A DNA stretch of 64,000 nucleotides, taken from NCBI RefSeq assembly GCF_009362735.1, contig NZ_WHNP01000018.1, positions 1-64,000 on the forward strand, written 5' to 3'. Origin of the DNA: Paraburkholderia franconis. GTDB lineage: Bacteria; Pseudomonadota; Gammaproteobacteria; Burkholderiales; Burkholderiaceae. Of the stretch, positions 37,885 to 46,778 are shown in pieces (the stretch's first letter is position 1; each line of letters starts with the position of its first letter). A model generated the notes under the pieces. The model was given only the letters and a program-made list of their open reading frames with translations, searched no databases and was not told the origin of the DNA. The position numbers were made by a program, and so were the translations under genes.

Positions 37885-39899
37885 AGCTCGCGCATCGGCT
37901 GATCCGTTCGTATTCGCTCTATACGCTGGGCTTTTTTGCGTTCATCTATCTGTTGTGGCGAATCGAGGCCGCGAACGGGGCGGGCATGTGGATCGGCTAT
38001 GTGTTCCTGTTCGTGCCGATTGCCGTGTATGCCGTGATCGGCCTGCTGTCGCGCACCTCCGATCTCGTCGAGTACTACGTGGCCGGGCGGCACGTGCCGT
38101 CCGTGTTCAACGGCATGGCGACGGCGGCGGACTGGCTGTCGGCGGCGTCGTTCATCGGGCTTGCCGGGTCGCTGTACGCGACGGGCTACGATGGACTCGC
38201 GTACACGATGGGCTGGACGGGCGGCTACTGCCTCGTTGCGTTTCTGCTCGCGCCGTACGTGCGCAAGCTCGCGCGCTACACGATTCCCGATTTTCTCGGC
38301 ACGCGCTTTTCGAGCAACGCGGTGCGCGGGCTTGCGGCGCTGTCGGCGATTCTCTGCTCGTTCGTTTATCTGGTCGCGCAGATTCAGGGCGTGGGGCTGA
38401 TCGCGACGCGCTTCATCGGCGTCGACTTTGCGATCGGCATCTTCTGCGGGCTTGCGGGCATTCTGGTGTGTTCGTTCCTCGGCGGCATGCGCGCCGTGAC
38501 GTGGACGCAGGTCGCGCAGTACATCATCCTGATCGCGGCGTTCCTGATTCCCGTGTCGATGATCGCGCACAAGGATGGCCTCGGCTGGGTGCCGCAATTC
38601 GGCTATGGACGCCTGATGGAGCGCGTCGAGACGATGGAGCGCGCCGTGCGCGACGCGCCGTCCGAGCAATCGGTGCGCGACGATTACCGGATGCGCGCCG
38701 CGCTGGTGCAGGCGCAGATCGACGGCTTGCCGCAGTCGTATATCGACGAGAAAGGCCGGCTGACCGAGCAGCTCGCCGACTTGCGGCGGCACAACGGACC
38801 GTTGCGCGAGATCGCCGATCTCGAACGGCGGATTGCGCGCTTTCCTCGCGACGCCGCGACGGCGCAGATCGTGTGGGCGCAGCAGCGCGACGAGATGATG
38901 CGGCGCGCAGGGGCGCCCGTGCAGATGCACGAGCCTTTTCCCGCCGCGAACGAAGCCGAGCGGCGGCTGCATCTGCGCAATTTTCTTTCGCTGTTGCTGT
39001 GCCTGTCGCTGGGGACGGCAAGCTTGCCGCACATTCTGACGCGCTATAACACGACGACCTCCGTGGCATCGGCGCGGCGCTCGGTCGGCTGGACGCTCTT
39101 CTTCGTCGCGCTGTTCTACCTGACGGTGCCCGTGCTCGCGGTGCTGATCAAGTACGAGATCCTGTCGAATCTCGTCGGCCATCGCTTCTCCGAGCTGCCG
39201 CAGTGGGTGATGCAGTGGCGGCGGATCGAGCCGTACCTGATCAGCATCGCCGACGTGAACGGCGACGGCATCGTGCGCTGGAGCGAGATCCAGATGCAGC
39301 CGGACATGGTCGTGCTGGCCGCGCCGGAGATAGCGGGGCTGCCGTATGTGATGTCGGGGCTGATCGCGGCGGGCGCGCTGGCGGCGGCGCTGTCGACAGC
39401 CGATGGCTTGCTGCTGACGATCGCCAATGCGCTGTCGCATGATGTCTACTACCACATGGTCGATCCCGACGCGTCGAGCCAGCGGCGCGTGACGATCTCG
39501 AAGATCCTGCTGCTGGGCGTCGCGCTGTTCGCGTCGTATGTGGCATCGCTGAATACGGGGAACATCCTGTTTCTGGTCGGCGCGGCGTTTTCGCTGGCGG
39601 CGTCGAGTCTCTTTCCGGTGCTGGTGCTCGGCGTGTTCTGGAAGCGCACGACGCGGCTGGGTGCCGTCGCGGGGATGCTCGCGGGGTTGGGGGTGTGCAT
39701 TTACTACATCGTGTCGACGTATCCGTTCTTCACGCAGCTGACGGGCTTCGTCGGCACGCGCTGGTTCGGCATCGAGCCGATCAGCTCGGGCGTGTTCGGC
39801 GTGCCGGCGGGCTTTCTGGTGACAGTGCTGGTCAGCCTCGTGGACGCGAAGCCGGACGCTTACACGCGAGCGCTGGTGGACTACATACGGCACCCGTGA
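37881..39899 (+). CDS. Sodium:solute symporter (VC_2705 family), acetate/organic-acid type
   Basis: 672 residues with about 13 membrane helices. Symporter signatures are VEYYVAGRHVPSVFNGMATAADW, GYCLVAFLLAPYVRK and FLGGMRAVTWTQVAQYI. Residues 232-365 form a charged, helical hydrophilic insertion absent from ActP/PutP. A second extramembrane loop holds DVNGDGIVRWSE (residues 458-469), a textbook EF-hand calcium loop. Coupled to the DUF4212 gene and downstream of acs, it likely imports acetate or a related monocarboxylate; the substrate is inferred from context. Confidence 0.9.
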   Translation: MKLAHRLIRSYSLYTLGFFAFIYLLWRIEAANGAGMWIGYVFLFVPIAVYAVIGLLSRTSDLVEYYVAGRHVPSVFNGMATAADWLSAASFIGLAGSLYATGYDGLAYTMGWTGGYCLVAFLLAPYVRKLARYTIPDFLGTRFSSNAVRGLAALSAILCSFVYLVAQIQGVGLIATRFIGVDFAIGIFCGLAGILVCSFLGGMRAVTWTQVAQYIILIAAFLIPVSMIAHKDGLGWVPQFGYGRLMERVETMERAVRDAPSEQSVRDDYRMRAALVQAQIDGLPQSYIDEKGRLTEQLADLRRHNGPLREIADLERRIARFPRDAATAQIVWAQQRDEMMRRAGAPVQMHEPFPAANEAERRLHLRNFLSLLLCLSLGTASLPHILTRYNTTTSVASARRSVGWTLFFVALFYLTVPVLAVLIKYEILSNLVGHRFSELPQWVMQWRRIEPYLISIADVNGDGIVRWSEIQMQPDMVVLAAPEIAGLPYVMSGLIAAGALAAALSTADGLLLTIANALSHDVYYHMVDPDASSQRRVTISKILLLGVALFASYVASLNTGNILFLVGAAFSLAASSLFPVLVLGVFWKRTTRLGAVAGMLAGLGVCIYYIVSTYPFFTQLTGFVGTRWFGIEPISSGVFGVPAGFLVTVLVSLVDAKPDAYTRALVDYIRHP

Positions 39900-39918
39900 C
39901 ACGTGCCATCCGGCTGAG

Positions 39919-39947
39919 GTGGCAAGGGCGCGAGAGTTTGCTATAAT
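39919..39947 (+). promoter_or_regulatory. Promoter of tRNA-Ser
   Basis: GTGGCA (39919-39924) and a consensus TATAAT (39942-39947), 17 bp apart. The -10 ends 13 bp before the tRNA 5' end. Confidence 0.65.
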
Positions 39948-39960
39948 GCGCGTCCCCGCC

Positions 39961-40051
39961 GGAGAGATGGATGAGTGGTTTAAGTCGCACGCCTGGAAAG
40001 CGTGTATAGGTTAATAGCCTATCGGGGGTTCGAATCCCCCTCTCTCCGCCA
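39961..40051 (+). tRNA. tRNA-Ser (anticodon GGA)
   Basis: 91 nt including an encoded CCA (40049-40051). Acceptor arms GGAGAGA and TCTCTCC pair exactly. The anticodon loop CTGGAAA gives GGA, reading UCC and UCU. A long variable arm (ATAGG...CCTAT) marks it as class II serine tRNA, and the T-arm is GGGGG-TTCGAAT-CCCCC. A TATAAT precedes and a terminator follows. No integrated element is seen at its 3' end. Confidence 0.98.
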
Positions 40052-40065
40052 GGACACCAATGAAT

Positions 40066-40086
40066 ACGGGCCATTCGGCCCGTTTT
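40066..40086 (+). terminator. Terminator after tRNA-Ser
   Basis: Seven-bp stem ACGGGCC, loop ATTC, then TTTTCGTTT. Confidence 0.75.
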
Positions 40087-40142
40087 CGTTTCTGCCCGCC
40101 AAAGAGCCCGCAGTCCACAAAAAGGCGCGTGTGCGCGGGCCA

Positions 40143-40304
40143 TCAGTGTCTGTGGTGCATCAAATCGACGTAGTGCGTATCGAGCCAACGGGCTCCCCGT
40201 CCTTGGCCGGGCTTGCCGTGGTAATGCGTGACGATCCACAGTACAACGCCGACGATTGCCATTACGACGGGCCCTAGCAAGTACGCCATCAACGTTTCAT
40301 TCAC
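40143..40304 (-). CDS. 53-residue membrane protein, function unknown
   Basis: A GTG-initiated frame with GGAGG seven bases upstream. Its 53 residues contain one membrane helix (MAYLLGPVVMAIVGVVLWIV), followed by a basic, His-rich cytoplasmic or periplasmic tail (HYHGKPGQG, HYVDLMHHRH). No domain is recognised. The good ribosome site, hydrophobic segment and codon usage suggest a real gene. It converges with tRNA-Ser and is divergent from the DUF2591 gene. Confidence 0.6.
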   Translation of the reverse strand: MNETLMAYLLGPVVMAIVGVVLWIVTHYHGKPGQGRGARWLDTHYVDLMHHRH

Positions 40305-40496
40305 GGCGTGCCCTCCATCATGTCGTGGCCGAACTTACATTCTAGGCGACTGATCGCGAGAATGCTTACCTCGCCGCTGCATTGCGAGCGTCCTTCAGCG
40401 GCGGTAAGGACGCGGACGCACCGTCACAAATCCCAACACGAACTTGATGCACAATCGATGCTGGTTCGCCACACACGATCTCCACGAGGAGCAGAG

Positions 40497-40868
40497 ATGA
40501 GAGTTTCGGATCTGGAAGGCGCGTTGCTCGATTACTGGGTCGCACGAGCGGACAATCTGCCGAAGCCGCGCGTCGACGATGGCTTCTGCTGGATCGAAGA
40601 ACCGGCTTGCGACGGCGACCCGGAAGGCGCGCTCGAAGCCGTTTTCGCGCCGTCGACGGACTGGGCCCAGTGCGGCCCGATCATCGAGCGTGCCAGGATT
40701 CATCTCGTTCCCGCTGCGGCGGGCGAGCACGCGACGTGGACGGGTTTCGTCCCCGCGGGCACAGGCACGATCGAACAGACGGGCGCCACGCCATTGACCG
40801 CCGCGATGCGCGCGTTCGTCGCGCGTCATTTCGGCGATACCGTCGCCGATCAATCGAATACGGCCTGA
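40497..40868 (+). CDS. DUF2591 (NinX-like) protein
   Basis: 123 residues from the ATG at 40497 (MRVSDLEGALLDYWVARAD), GAGGAG upstream. The sequence includes DDGFCWIEEPACDGDPEGAL, DWAQCGPIIERARIHL and a terminal PLTAAMRAFVARHFGD, matching phage-derived DUF2591/NinX proteins that are widespread in Burkholderia chromosomes. Role unknown. It stands alone, without other phage genes, so is a domesticated or scattered single gene. Confidence 0.85.
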   Translation: MRVSDLEGALLDYWVARADNLPKPRVDDGFCWIEEPACDGDPEGALEAVFAPSTDWAQCGPIIERARIHLVPAAAGEHATWTGFVPAGTGTIEQTGATPLTAAMRAFVARHFGDTVADQSNTA

Positions 40869-40886
40869 GCGCCGTTCATCAATTCG

Positions 40887-41159
40887 TCAGAAGCACTCGA
40901 ACACTACTTCGACAGTCTGGTTGCCCGCGCTGCGCACGCCGTTCGTATGGATCTCGACGGTGTGCATCTGCTTGTCCTGGTCGCGGCAATAGGCCTTCGC
41001 GTGCTTGAGCCCCGCATTGCGGATGCTGTTCCACGATGCGAGGCTAGTGCGTCCGCGACTCGTGACCGACAGATAGCCATTCTGCTTCTTGTCCACGCTC
41101 GATACCGCGGTGCATGCCGCGAGCACGCCAATCCCCGCCAGCAGAATGCACTTCTTCAT
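40887..41159 (-). CDS. Small lipoprotein, function unknown
   Basis: 90 residues with a lipoprotein signal (MKKCILLAGIGVLAAC, lipobox LAAC with Cys16). The mature part (KKQNGYLSVTSRGRTSLASW, then HAKAYCRDQDKQ) has two further Cys (in AYCRD and FECF) that could form a disulfide. It resembles small Burkholderia lipoproteins without known role. Converges with the DUF2591 gene. Confidence 0.7.
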   Translation of the reverse strand: MKKCILLAGIGVLAACTAVSSVDKKQNGYLSVTSRGRTSLASWNSIRNAGLKHAKAYCRDQDKQMHTVEIHTNGVRSAGNQTVEVVFECF

Positions 41160-41628
41160 AGTCCTCCCCTGGTTGGCGCATTGTGGCGGCCGATGCCCAT
41201 AACAAGCAATCGAAAAAAATCCTGGTCTGATTCAGGGCGCCAGTGCGGCCCACGCATCGGGTCCATGTTATTGCATCGTGCTTCCCATACCGGGCGCGGC
41301 AGCCAGATCGCGCCTGGCAGAGCGCAAAACATGAATTGAGCAAAGCTCAAGAATGCGTGACTCATGCTAGTCATCATCGCTCGATAACTTCGAAAAGATT
41401 CGCAGAAAAAGAGAGATTATTCGATCCATCACTTGACGCAAAAGATGAGATGGACTCAAATAAAGACACACGCGTCGCGCCCGAACCTGCAAGGCACAAC
41501 CTGTGCGCAATTCGATGTTCGACATCGAGATCCAGGAATACGCGTTGTGCAGGCCATCCGCATCGCTTGCGGAGTAGCATGACATCGAGCGCGTTGCCGC
41601 ACATATAAGCAACACTCAGGAGACACTG
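41160..41628. other. Long intergenic region upstream of the acyl-CoA synthetase gene
   Basis: 469 bp, AT-richer than surrounding genes. It contains the palindrome TTGAGC-AAA-GCTCAA (41336-41350), which has the T-N11-A form of a LysR-type operator, although no LysR gene is adjacent. AGGAGA precedes the next ATG. No gene seen. Confidence 0.45.
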
Positions 41629-43275
41629 ATGCTTCCCGCCGCTGACACATACGACGGTCTCATCGCCGCATTCGAATGGCGCATTCCGCAGCAATACAAC
41701 ATCGGCGTGGACGCGTGCGACAAGTGGGCTGACGGCAGCGGCCGTCTCGCGCTGATCTGCGAGACGCGCGAAGGGCAGGCGACGCGCTACACATTCGACG
41801 AACTGAAGTCGCTGTCGGATCGCTTTGCGAATGCGCTGCGGCGCAGTGGCGTGAAGAAGGGCGACCGTGTCGGCATCTTTCTCGCGCAATCGGTCGAGAC
41901 GGCCATCGCGCATCTCGCCGTCTACAAGTGCGGAGCAATCGCGGTGCCGCTCTTCGCGCTGTTCGGGCCCGATGCGCTTCAATACCGCCTGTCGGATAGC
42001 GGCGCTGTCGCGCTCGTCACGGATCCGAGCGGCGTGCAGAAGATCGCCTCGGTGCGCGCGACATTGCCCGAACTGCGCACGATCTTTTGCGTCGACGCCG
42101 ACCATGCCGGTCCCGCATCGCAGGTCGAATCGTTCTGGACCACGCTCAACCAATCGCCGGCCGAGTTCGATCCGGAGGCGACGTCCGCGGACGATCCCGC
42201 CGTGATCATCTATACGTCCGGCACGACGGGCAAGCCGAAGGGCGCGCTGCACGCGCACCGCGTGCTGCTCGGCCATCTGCCCGGCGTCGAGATGCCACAG
42301 GCGTTTTTCCCCGCCGATGCGCGGCTGATGTGGACGCCCGCCGACTGGGCATGGATCGGCGGCCTCTTCGATGTCCTGCTGCCCGCGTGGCATCACGGCG
42401 TGGCCGTGCTCGCGCGGCGCTTCGAGAAGTTCGACGGCGAAGCGGCCTTCGATCTGATGCAGCGCTACGCCGTCACGCACACGTTCCTGCCGCCGACCGC
42501 GTTGAAGATGATGCGCGCCGTCGAGCGCCCGGAGCGATGGAAGCTCTCGCTGCGCGCTGTCGCAAGCGGCGGCGAGTCGCTCGGCGCGGAGCTGATCGAC
42601 TGGGGGCGGCGCGCGCTCGGCGTGACGATCAACGAGTTCTATGGGCAGACGGAGTGCAACGTCGTGGTGTCGTCGTGCGCGACGCTGTTCGAGCCGCGTC
42701 CCGGCTCGATCGGCAAGGTGGTGCCCGGGCATCGCATCGCGATCGTCGACGACGCGGGGCAGACCGTCCCGCGCGGCGAACCCGGCAACATCGCGATTCG
42801 CGCGCCGGACCCGGTGATGTTCCTCGGCTACTGGCGCAACGAGCCGGCCACGCGCGACAAGTTTCGCGGTGACTGGCTGCTGACGGGCGACATGGGCCTG
42901 ATGGACGCGGACGGCTTCATCCGTTTCGTCGGCCGCGATGACGACGTGATTACGAGCGCCGGCTATCGGATCGGGCCCGCGCCGATCGAAGATTGCCTGC
43001 TGCGCCATCCCGCCGTGCGGATGGCGGCCGTGGTCGGCGCGCCCGACGCGCAGCGCACCGAAATCGTCACCGCCTTCGTCGTGCTGAATCCCGGCTACGA
43101 ACCGGGCGATCTGCTCGTGCGGACGCTGCAGGAGCACGTGAAGACGCATCTCGCCGCGCATGAGTATCCGCGCGCGATTCATTTCGTCGAAGCGTTGCCG
43201 ATGACGGCGACGGGCAAAGTGATCCGCCGTGAACTGCGCGAGCGCGTGACGCCGCCGGCCGGTTCATCCGCGTAG
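41629..43275 (+). CDS. Acyl-CoA synthetase, medium-chain/MACS-like (AMP-forming)
   Basis: 548 residues. ANL-superfamily enzyme with the P-loop IIYTSGTTGKPKGALHAH, the adenine-binding NEFYGQTECNVVV, the hinge GDMGLMDADGFIRFVGRDDDVITSAGYRIGP and the C-terminal catalytic Lys in PMTATGKVIRRELR. The pattern is closest to medium-chain or benzoate/isobutyrate-type acyl-CoA synthetases. Substrate cannot be fixed. It is downstream of a long regulatory region and converges with the Lrp gene. Confidence 0.9.
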   Translation: MLPAADTYDGLIAAFEWRIPQQYNIGVDACDKWADGSGRLALICETREGQATRYTFDELKSLSDRFANALRRSGVKKGDRVGIFLAQSVETAIAHLAVYKCGAIAVPLFALFGPDALQYRLSDSGAVALVTDPSGVQKIASVRATLPELRTIFCVDADHAGPASQVESFWTTLNQSPAEFDPEATSADDPAVIIYTSGTTGKPKGALHAHRVLLGHLPGVEMPQAFFPADARLMWTPADWAWIGGLFDVLLPAWHHGVAVLARRFEKFDGEAAFDLMQRYAVTHTFLPPTALKMMRAVERPERWKLSLRAVASGGESLGAELIDWGRRALGVTINEFYGQTECNVVVSSCATLFEPRPGSIGKVVPGHRIAIVDDAGQTVPRGEPGNIAIRAPDPVMFLGYWRNEPATRDKFRGDWLLTGDMGLMDADGFIRFVGRDDDVITSAGYRIGPAPIEDCLLRHPAVRMAAVVGAPDAQRTEIVTAFVVLNPGYEPGDLLVRTLQEHVKTHLAAHEYPRAIHFVEALPMTATGKVIRRELRERVTPPAGSSA

Positions 43276-43304
43276 GCGGCGTTCGAACGGACGCGGATTC
43301 TTCC

Positions 43305-43847
43305 TCACGCCCATTCGCGCGGCGCATCGTCATCGGCGGCGAGCGTGAGGCCCGCGACGGGCAGCGGCAACGCCGTCTTGTAGCGCACCTGCTTGAGCGC
43401 GAAGCTCGAGCGGATGTTCGACACGCCGGGAATCTTCGTGAGCCACTGCACGATGAAGCGTTCGAGGCCCTGCATGTCAGGCACGACGACGCGCAGCAGA
43501 TAGTCGGCGTCGCCTGTCATCAGATAGCACTCCATCACCTCGGGCCGCTCGCCGACTTCCTGTTCGAAGCGGCGCAGCGCGTCTTCGACCTGCTTTTCGA
43601 GGCTCACCTGGATGAACACGTTGATGCGCAGCCCGAGCGCCTCGGCGTCGAGCAGCGTGACCTGCTGGCGGAAGAGGCCGAGCTTTTCGAGCGCGCGCAC
43701 GCGGTTGAAGCAGGGCGTCGGCGACAGGTTGACGGCGCGCGCCAGCTCCGCGTTCGTGATGCGCGCGTTCTGCTGGAGCTGCTGGAGAATGGCGATGTCG
43801 ATACGGTCGAGTCGCCGCGCGGTGGTGGATCTGGCTTCGGATGTCAT
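43305..43847 (-). CDS. Lrp/AsnC-family transcriptional regulator
   Basis: 180 residues from the ATG at 43847 (MTSEARSTTARRLDRIDIAI). N-terminal winged helix (ILQQLQQNARITNAELARAV, then LSPTPCFNRVRALE) and a C-terminal RAM ligand domain (VMECYLMTGDADYLLRVVVPD). Divergent from the E1 gene; the start codon lies inside a long inverted repeat, so autorepression is likely. Compare MdeR of pseudomonads, an Lrp that controls a 2-oxobutyrate-dehydrogenase E1 and methionine gamma-lyase; identity with MdeR is inference. Confidence 0.9.
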   Translation of the reverse strand: MTSEARSTTARRLDRIDIAILQQLQQNARITNAELARAVNLSPTPCFNRVRALEKLGLFRQQVTLLDAEALGLRINVFIQVSLEKQVEDALRRFEQEVGERPEVMECYLMTGDADYLLRVVVPDMQGLERFIVQWLTKIPGVSNIRSSFALKQVRYKTALPLPVAGLTLAADDDAPREWA

Positions 43848-43895
43848 AGTGTAAACATTCCATATGGGGCCGTATTTCAGGAATAAATACACTAT
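43846..43895. promoter_or_regulatory. Long inverted-repeat operator between Lrp and E1 genes
   Basis: Arms 43846-43861 (ATAGTGTAAACATTCC) and 43880-43895 (GGAATAAATACACTAT) are complementary at 13 of 16 positions, with the outer eight perfect. The left arm covers the Lrp start codon. This size and symmetry suit an Lrp-type octamer/dimer binding region. Confidence 0.7.
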
Positions 43896-44017
43896 ATGAA
43901 AGCGCGAAAGCGAGCAAAAGAGACGCACATTTTGTGATTGCATGGGTAAGCTGATTCGATGTTGCCGAGTCGTTTTGACATTCCGCTTTCACGCCTCTTT
44001 TCTGCCGGAGTCGCGCC

Positions 44018-46741
44018 ATGACCGATTTATCGAGCGGTGCTCAACCCGTTCAAGCCCTCACTCAAGCACGCGTCGACAGCGACCCGCAGGAAACGGCCGA
44101 ATGGCTCGCCGCGCTGGATGGCGTCGTGCAGCATGTCGGCATCGGGCGCGCGCAGTATCTGTTCGACCGGCTCGCCGCGCATGCGCTGTCGAACGGCGTC
44201 GCGTCGGCGCGCGTGAGCGTCACGCCGTACGCGAACACGATTCCCGTCGATCAGCAGCCGCCTTATCCCGGCGATCTCGACACGGAAGAACGGCTCGCCG
44301 CCGCGCTGCGCTGGAACGCACTGGCGATGGTCGTGCGCGCCAATCGCGCGTACGGCGAGCTGGGCGGTCATATCGCGAGCTATGCATCGGCGGCGGATCT
44401 GTTCGAAGTCGGCTTCAATCATTTCTTTCGTGGGCCGGACGATGCGCGCGGCGGCGATCTCGTCTACTTCCAGCCGCATTCGTCGCCAGGCGTGTATGCG
44501 CGCGCGTTTCTCGAAGGCTTCTTGAGCGAGACGCATCTCGAGCACTACCGGCGCGAGATCTCCGGGCCGGGGCTGTGTTCGTATCCGCATCCGTGGCTGA
44601 TGCCGGACTTCTGGCAGTTCCCGACGGGATCGATGGGCATCGGGCCCATCAACGCGATCTACCAGGCGCGCTTCATGCGCTATCTGCAGAATCGCGGTCT
44701 GCTGAAGACGGAAGGCCGCAAGGTGTGGGGCTTTTTCGGCGACGGCGAGATGGACGAGCCCGAATCGATCGGCGCGCTGTCGCTCGCCGCGCGCGAACGG
44801 CTCGACAACCTGGTGTTCGTGATCAACTGCAACCTGCAGCGGCTCGATGGTCCCGTGCGCAGCAACGGCCGCATCATCGACGAACTCGAAGCGCAATTCA
44901 CGGGCGCGGGCTGGAACGTGATCAAGGTGTTGTGGGGCTCGGACTGGGATGCGCTGTTCGCGCGCGATCGCACGGGCGCGTTGCTGCGCGCGTTCGCGCA
45001 TACCGTCGACGGCCAGTTCCAGACCTTCTCGGCCAACGACGGCGCCTACAACCGCGAACGCTTCTTCGGCCAGAACCCCGAGCTGGCCGCGCTCGCCGCG
45101 CATCTGGGCAACGACGACATCGACCGCCTGCGGCGCGGTGGCCACGATGTGCGCAAGCTGCATGCAGCGTATGAGCGCGCATCGAAGCACAGCGGCCAGC
45201 CCACCGTGATTCTCGCGAAGACGATGAAGGGCTTCGGCATGGGCTCGATCGGCCAGGGGCGCATGACGACGCATCAGCAGAAGAAGCTCGACGTCGAGCA
45301 ATTGAAGGCGTTTCGCGATCGTTTCCGTTTGCCGCTCTCCGATGACGAGGTCGAGCAGCTCAAGTTCTACAAGCCAGCGGAAAACAGCCCGGAAATGCAG
45401 TACCTGCATGCGCGCCGGGCTGCCTTGGGAGGCTATCTGCCCAGAAGGCGGAGAGCGGCATCGCAGACGCCGACCGTGCCCGCGATGCCGTCCTGGGGGC
45501 AATTCGCGCTGGACGCGAACGGCAAGGAGATGTCGACGACGATGGCGATCGTGCGCATGCTCGGCAGTCTCTTGAAGGACACGTCGCTCGGGCCGCGCAT
45601 CGTGCCCGTCGTCGCCGACGAGGCGCGCACGTTCGGCATGGCTAACCTGTTCCGCCAGGTCGGCATCTATTCGCCGCTCGGCCAGCTGTACGAGCCGGAA
45701 GACATGGGCTCGATGCTGTACTACCGAGAGGACACGCGCGGCCAGATACTCGAAGAGGGCATTTCGGAGGCGGGCGCGATGTCGTCGTGGATCGCGGCGG
45801 CGACGTCGTACAGCGTGCACGATCTCCCCATGCTGCCGTTCTACATCTACTACTCGATGTTCGGCTTCCAGCGCATCGGCGATCTGATCTGGGCCGCCGC
45901 CGACCAGCGCGCACGCGGCTTTCTGATCGGCGCGACGGCGGGCCGGACGACGCTCGGCGGCGAAGGCCTGCAGCACCAGGACGGCACGAGCCATCTGGCG
46001 GCATCGACGGTGCCGAACTGCCGTGCATACGATCCCGCGTTCGCATACGAGATCGCGATGATCGTCGACGAAGGCATGCGCGAGATGATCGAGCGTCAGC
46101 GCGACGTGTTCTATTACCTCACCGTCACGAACGAAAACTACGCGCAGCCTTCATTGCCAGCCACGCCCATCGACGAGTTGCGCAACGGCGTGCTGAAGGG
46201 CATGTATCCGCTCGATGCCGCGGCGCTCGAAACGGCGCAGGTTCAGTTGCTCGGCTCGGGCGCGATACTCGGTGAGGTGCAGGCGGCGGCGCGCATATTG
46301 AAGGACGACTGGCAGATCGACGCGGCCGTGTGGAGCGTGACGAGCTTCACCGAATTGCATCGCGACGGCGTGTCATCGGAGCGCGCGGAGCGCCTGTTCG
46401 ATGCCGATACTGACGGGGACACGGCGACGCCTTATGTGACATCGGCGCTCGCTGCATCGCGCGGCCCCGTCATTGCGGCGACCGATTACGTGCGCGCCGT
46501 GCCCGAGTTGATTCGCGCGTATGTGCCGCGCCGCTACGTGACGCTCGGCACCGACGGCTTCGGGCGCAGCGATACGCGCGCGGCATTGCGCGCGTTCTTC
46601 GAGGTGGATCGTGTGTCGATTGCGATTGCGGCGCTGAAATCGCTGGCCGACGAGGGCGTGGTTTCGCGCGATACCGTGCGGCAGGCGCTCGGACGCTACA
46701 GCAGACTCGACGCGGATCGGCGCGTGCCCTGGGAGAAGTGA
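44018..46741 (+). CDS. Homodimeric 2-oxoacid (pyruvate-type) dehydrogenase E1 paralogue
   Basis: 907 residues, similar to AceE. TPP motif GFFGDGEMDEPES...NCNLQ, the N-terminal GHIASYASAADLFEVGFNHF, and DGTSHLAASTVPNCRAYDP are conserved. No E2 or E3 gene is adjacent, unlike a true aceEF operon. With a divergent Lrp, the layout recalls mdeR/mdeB of Pseudomonas putida, whose E1 acts on 2-oxobutyrate from methionine breakdown; methionine gamma-lyase is not present here. Substrate is therefore a hypothesis. GGAG upstream of the ATG. Confidence 0.9.
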   Translation: MTDLSSGAQPVQALTQARVDSDPQETAEWLAALDGVVQHVGIGRAQYLFDRLAAHALSNGVASARVSVTPYANTIPVDQQPPYPGDLDTEERLAAALRWNALAMVVRANRAYGELGGHIASYASAADLFEVGFNHFFRGPDDARGGDLVYFQPHSSPGVYARAFLEGFLSETHLEHYRREISGPGLCSYPHPWLMPDFWQFPTGSMGIGPINAIYQARFMRYLQNRGLLKTEGRKVWGFFGDGEMDEPESIGALSLAARERLDNLVFVINCNLQRLDGPVRSNGRIIDELEAQFTGAGWNVIKVLWGSDWDALFARDRTGALLRAFAHTVDGQFQTFSANDGAYNRERFFGQNPELAALAAHLGNDDIDRLRRGGHDVRKLHAAYERASKHSGQPTVILAKTMKGFGMGSIGQGRMTTHQQKKLDVEQLKAFRDRFRLPLSDDEVEQLKFYKPAENSPEMQYLHARRAALGGYLPRRRRAASQTPTVPAMPSWGQFALDANGKEMSTTMAIVRMLGSLLKDTSLGPRIVPVVADEARTFGMANLFRQVGIYSPLGQLYEPEDMGSMLYYREDTRGQILEEGISEAGAMSSWIAAATSYSVHDLPMLPFYIYYSMFGFQRIGDLIWAAADQRARGFLIGATAGRTTLGGEGLQHQDGTSHLAASTVPNCRAYDPAFAYEIAMIVDEGMREMIERQRDVFYYLTVTNENYAQPSLPATPIDELRNGVLKGMYPLDAAALETAQVQLLGSGAILGEVQAAARILKDDWQIDAAVWSVTSFTELHRDGVSSERAERLFDADTDGDTATPYVTSALAASRGPVIAATDYVRAVPELIRAYVPRRYVTLGTDGFGRSDTRAALRAFFEVDRVSIAIAALKSLADEGVVSRDTVRQALGRYSRLDADRRVPWEK

Positions 46742-46778
46742 GCCGTCGTTGCCGCGACTCGCGTAGCGGTCGTCCAGG

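Noticed and set aside
37788..39902. 704-codon frame antisense to the symporter
   Set aside because: Antisense shadow in GC-rich DNA, with charged low-complexity composition.
40308..40496. In-frame 63-codon upstream extension of the DUF2591 gene
   Set aside because: The extension is unlike the family and a strong GAGGAG site stands directly before ATG 40497.
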